Assembly (NCBI GenBank): GCA_034002365.1
Contig: JAVFAR010000130.1
Span: 1-7,385 of the forward strand
Direction of reading: 5' to 3'
Source of the DNA: Trichloromonas sp034002365
GTDB taxonomy: Bacteria > Desulfobacterota > Desulfuromonadia > Desulfuromonadales > Trichloromonadaceae
DNA length: 7,385 nucleotides
Shown here: positions 5,293 through 7,385 of the stretch, piece after piece
Numbering within the stretch: the first letter of the stretch is position 1
Layout of the letters: every line of letters starts with the position of its first letter
Program-made: the position numbers and the translations under genes
Notes under the pieces: model-generated
What the model saw: only the letters and a program-made list of their open reading frames with translations
Told to the model about the DNA's origin: nothing
Database searches by the model: none

Positions 5293-6645
5293 TTACTCTT
5301 GAGCGTCCAGCAGCGCCAACAGTTCGGCGGTCTTCGCTTCCATCAGCGCCTGATTCCCCCGGGATTCCACGTTGAGGCGCAGCACCGGCTCGGTGTTGGA
5401 GGAACGCAGATTGAAGCGCCAGTCCGCGAACTCCATGCTCAGGCCGTCGGTGCGATCGATAGCCGGCATCAGGGGCGCGTAAGCCGCCTCGACCCGGGCC
5501 AGGGCCCCTTGCGGATTGTCGAGTACCCGGTTGATCTCGCCGTCGGCGGGGAACTTGGCCATCCGCTCGCCGACCAGCTCGGAGAGCAGCTTGCGCTTGC
5601 TGCACATCAGCTCCAACACCAGCAGCCAGGGGATCATGCCGCTGTCGCAGTAGGCGAAGTCGCGGAAATAGTGATGGGCACTCATTTCTCCGCCGTAGAC
5701 GGCATCCTCGGCGCGCATCCGTTCCTTGATAAAGGCATGACCGGTCTTGCTCTGCACCGGCACCCCGCCGGCCGTCCGCACCATATCGATGGTGTTCCAG
5801 GTCAGACGCGGATCGTGGATGATTTTCGCCCCGGGCTCGCGGGCGAGAAATGCCTCGGCGAGCAGGCCGACGATGTAGTAGCCCTCGATGAAGCGCCCCT
5901 GTTCGTCAAACAGAAAACAGCGGTCGAAATCGCCGTCCCAGGCGATGCCCAGCGCCGCGCCGTGCTCCAGTACCGCCTGGCTGGTCCCGTCGCGATTCTC
6001 CGGCAAGAGCGGATTGGGGATGCCGTTGGGAAAGGCGCCGTCCGGCTGGTGGCAGATTCTGAAAACTTCGAAAGGCAGCTGCCGTGACAAGAGGTCGATG
6101 ATCGGCCCGGCGCAGCCGTTACCGGCGTTGACCAGAATTTTCAGCGGCCGCAGCTTCGTCGTGTCGATATAGCCGAGCAGATGGCGGATATAGGGCACCT
6201 TCATATCCAACGTTTCGATCATACCGGTTTTAGCCGAAGGAAGAAAAGCCCCCGCTTCCGCCAGCCGGCGAATCTCGTGCAGGCCGCTGTCGCCGCTGAC
6301 CGGCCGGCTGCCCTCGCGCACCAGCTTCATGCCGTTGTAATCCATGGGATTATGGCTGGCGGTGACCATGATGCCGCCGTCGGCGCGGCTGTAGAAGGTG
6401 GCGAAGTAAACCTCTTCGGTGCCGCACAGGCCGATGTCGACCACATCCGCCCCCCCCTCGGTCAGACCCCGGGCCAGGGCCGCGCAGAGCCCGGCGCTGG
6501 AAAGACGCACATCGCGGCCGACGATCACCTTGCCGGGGTTCAGAAACTGGGCATAGGCCCGGCCGATGCGGTAAGCGACATCCTCGTTGAGTTCATCGGG
6601 AATCCGTCCCCGGATGTCATAGGCGTTAAAACAATTCAGTTGCAC
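5293..6645 (-). CDS. manB: Phosphomannomutase (CpsG/ManB type)
   Basis: Alpha-D-phosphohexomutase that converts mannose-6-P to mannose-1-P, the step between the two activities of ManC. It is 450 residues, normal for the family. The N-terminus CFNAYDIRG aligns with the usual CpsG start, which supports the GTG start. The catalytic phosphoserine loop TASHNP is at residues 95-100 (Ser97). The Mg-binding loop DGDFDR is at 237-242, the sugar-binding loop GGEMSAHH at 318-325, and the phosphate-binding loop RSSNTEP at 414-420. All four active-site loops are intact. The protein resembles enterobacterial CpsG very closely in remembered stretches such as NPMDYNGMKLVREG and YFRDFAYCDSGMIPWLL. That points to a phosphomannomutase more than a general phosphoglucomutase, although dual specificity is common in the wider family. 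It is translated right after manC. Its stop is followed after 12 bases by an inverted-repeat element. Exact substrate preference is inferred from similarity. Confidence 0.95.
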   Translation of the reverse strand: MQLNCFNAYDIRGRIPDELNEDVAYRIGRAYAQFLNPGKVIVGRDVRLSSAGLCAALARGLTEGGADVVDIGLCGTEEVYFATFYSRADGGIMVTASHNPMDYNGMKLVREGSRPVSGDSGLHEIRRLAEAGAFLPSAKTGMIETLDMKVPYIRHLLGYIDTTKLRPLKILVNAGNGCAGPIIDLLSRQLPFEVFRICHQPDGAFPNGIPNPLLPENRDGTSQAVLEHGAALGIAWDGDFDRCFLFDEQGRFIEGYYIVGLLAEAFLAREPGAKIIHDPRLTWNTIDMVRTAGGVPVQSKTGHAFIKERMRAEDAVYGGEMSAHHYFRDFAYCDSGMIPWLLVLELMCSKRKLLSELVGERMAKFPADGEINRVLDNPQGALARVEAAYAPLMPAIDRTDGLSMEFADWRFNLRSSNTEPVLRLNVESRGNQALMEAKTAELLALLDAQE

Positions 6646-6654
6646 TCAGCTCAT

Positions 6655-6659
6655 CTCCT
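6655..6659 (-). promoter_or_regulatory. Ribosome binding site of manB, supports a GTG start
   Basis: The minus strand reads AGGAG here, nine bases ahead of the GTG at 6643-6645. The site overlaps the last base of the manC stop codon (TGA at 6659-6661), which suggests translational coupling. An ATG at 6652-6654 is in frame with manB but runs into TGA two codons later (6646-6648), so it cannot start manB. The GTG is therefore the start that fits. Confidence 0.7.
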
Positions 6660-7385
6660 CAGGTTCTTCCGTAGGTATCCTCGAAGCGTTCGATGTCGTC
6701 TTCCCCCAGATAACTCCCCGACTGGACCTCGATCAGTTCCAGGGGAATCTTGCCGGGATTCTCCAGGCGATGGGTCTCGCCGAGGGGGATGTAGGTCGAC
6801 TGGTTCTCGGTAAGCAGAAAGGTCTTTTCACCGCAGGTGATGCGCGCCGTCCCCATCACCACCACCCAATGCTCGGCGCGATGGTGATGACGTTGCAGGG
6901 AGAGGGCCGCGCCGGGGGCGACGACAATCCTTTTTACCTGATAGCGGGGCGCCTCGCCGATACGCTCGTAGCTCCCCCAGGGGCGATTCACCCGCCGGTG
7001 GAGCAGGGCTTCGCCACGCTTTTGCTCCTTGAGCCGGGCGACGATCTCCTTGACCTCCTGCACCTGGTCCTTGGCCGCCACCAGCACCGCGTCGGCGGTC
7101 TCCACCACCACCAGATTCTCCACGCCGACCGTCGCCAGCAAGCGGCTGCCGGCATACAGATAGCAATCGCGGCTGGCGTGGGCGAGCACGTCGCCGTGGC
7201 GGACGTTGCCGTCGCCGTCCCGTTCACCCGCCTCCCACAACGCCGACCAGGAACCGACGTCGCTCCAGCCGGCATCGAGGGGGATCACCGCCGCGTCGGC
7301 GGTCTTCTCCATCAGCGCGTAGTCGACGGAATTCCCCGGACAGGCGGCGAAGGCCCCGGCGTCGAGACGCAGAAAATCGAGATCG
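6659..7385 (-). CDS. manC: Mannose-1-phosphate guanylyltransferase / mannose-6-phosphate isomerase, C-terminal half (partial)
   Basis: Type II bifunctional enzyme (ManC/CpsB/AlgA family). It makes GDP-mannose from mannose-1-P and GTP, and a C-terminal cupin domain interconverts mannose-6-P and fructose-6-P in the cytosol. The reading frame stays open to the right edge, so the start lies outside. About 241 residues are visible against a usual length near 470-480. Translation from the edge gives family signatures: SVDYALMEKT followed by GWSDVGSW (end of the nucleotidyltransferase domain), then a short left-handed-helix region. The isomerase cupin begins at RPWGSYE and carries the metal-site strand QRHHHRAEHW, followed by IPLGETHRLEN and the typical end EDDIERFEDTYGR. 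The first internal Met (codon at 7310-7312) lies inside a conserved motif and is not the true start. The gene is followed 13 bases later by manB. Both fit supply of GDP-mannose, and possibly GDP-fucose or rhamnose derivatives, for EPS or LPS. Identification is confident; which polysaccharide it serves is inference. Confidence 0.95.
   Translation of the reverse strand, partial: DLDFLRLDAGAFAACPGNSVDYALMEKTADAAVIPLDAGWSDVGSWSALWEAGERDGDGNVRHGDVLAHASRDCYLYAGSRLLATVGVENLVVVETADAVLVAAKDQVQEVKEIVARLKEQKRGEALLHRRVNRPWGSYERIGEAPRYQVKRIVVAPGAALSLQRHHHRAEHWVVVMGTARITCGEKTFLLTENQSTYIPLGETHRLENPGKIPLELIEVQSGSYLGEDDIERFEDTYGRT

Noticed and set aside
5006..5605. Minus-strand frame of 199 codons crossing the manB 3' end and the repeat element
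   Set aside because: The first part is manB in another frame and the rest translates the palindrome into low-complexity K/T/R-rich sequence; no family is recognisable.
5239..6087. Plus-strand open frame of 282 codons over manB
   Set aside because: Antisense of a gene with all four phosphohexomutase loops; its composition is that of a shadow frame.
6646..6654. Mini-ORF ATG-AGC-TGA directly before the manB GTG
   Set aside because: The AGGAG ends right next to this ATG, too close to initiate there, so a regulatory mini-ORF is unlikely.

Overview
The window carries one strand of an exopolysaccharide (EPS) / exosortase locus. All six genes read on the minus strand, so transcription runs from the high coordinates to the low ones: manC (cut by the right edge) -> manB -> a Schlafen/AlbA_2-type ATP-binding regulator -> exosortase -> epsI -> prsK (stop codon at the left edge). 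The GC-rich codon use of the EPS genes, the PrsK-type sensor kinase and the stand-alone exosortase plus EpsI pair suggest a Gram-negative EPS producer. The Desulfuromonadales/Geobacterales group is my best guess, but this is an inference from gene style and not a taxonomic identification.

Right part (5293-7385): manC and manB lie 13 bases apart and form a GDP-mannose supply module. The bifunctional ManC interconverts fructose-6-P and mannose-6-P and makes GDP-mannose from mannose-1-P. ManB converts mannose-6-P to mannose-1-P. Middle part (3549-5292): the EPS gene run is interrupted by a 287-base spacer and a 459-residue AlbA_2/HATPase/winged-helix protein. About 205 bases of the spacer form a large imperfect inverted-repeat element. 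The protein gene is visibly richer in A+T than its neighbours and contains an in-frame 12-base tandem repeat encoding VNEG units. This block looks like an accessory insertion between the sugar genes and the sorting genes. Left part (1-3548): the exosortase (Cys/Arg/His catalytic residues present), EpsI (overlapping it by ATGA) and the membrane histidine kinase PrsK form a compact operon.

Together the genes describe export and surface sorting: GDP-mannose feeds EPS synthesis, the exosortase processes proteins with a PEP-CTERM-like tail, EpsI assists, and PrsK (normally paired with the sigma-54 activator PrsR) senses a signal to switch sorted-protein genes. No PEP-CTERM substrate, PrsR or glycosyltransferase lies inside the window. 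I see no tRNA, rRNA, CRISPR array or transposase. The two items most worth a second look are the inverted-repeat element at 5076-5280 and the AlbA_2 gene with its length-variable-looking VNEG linker.
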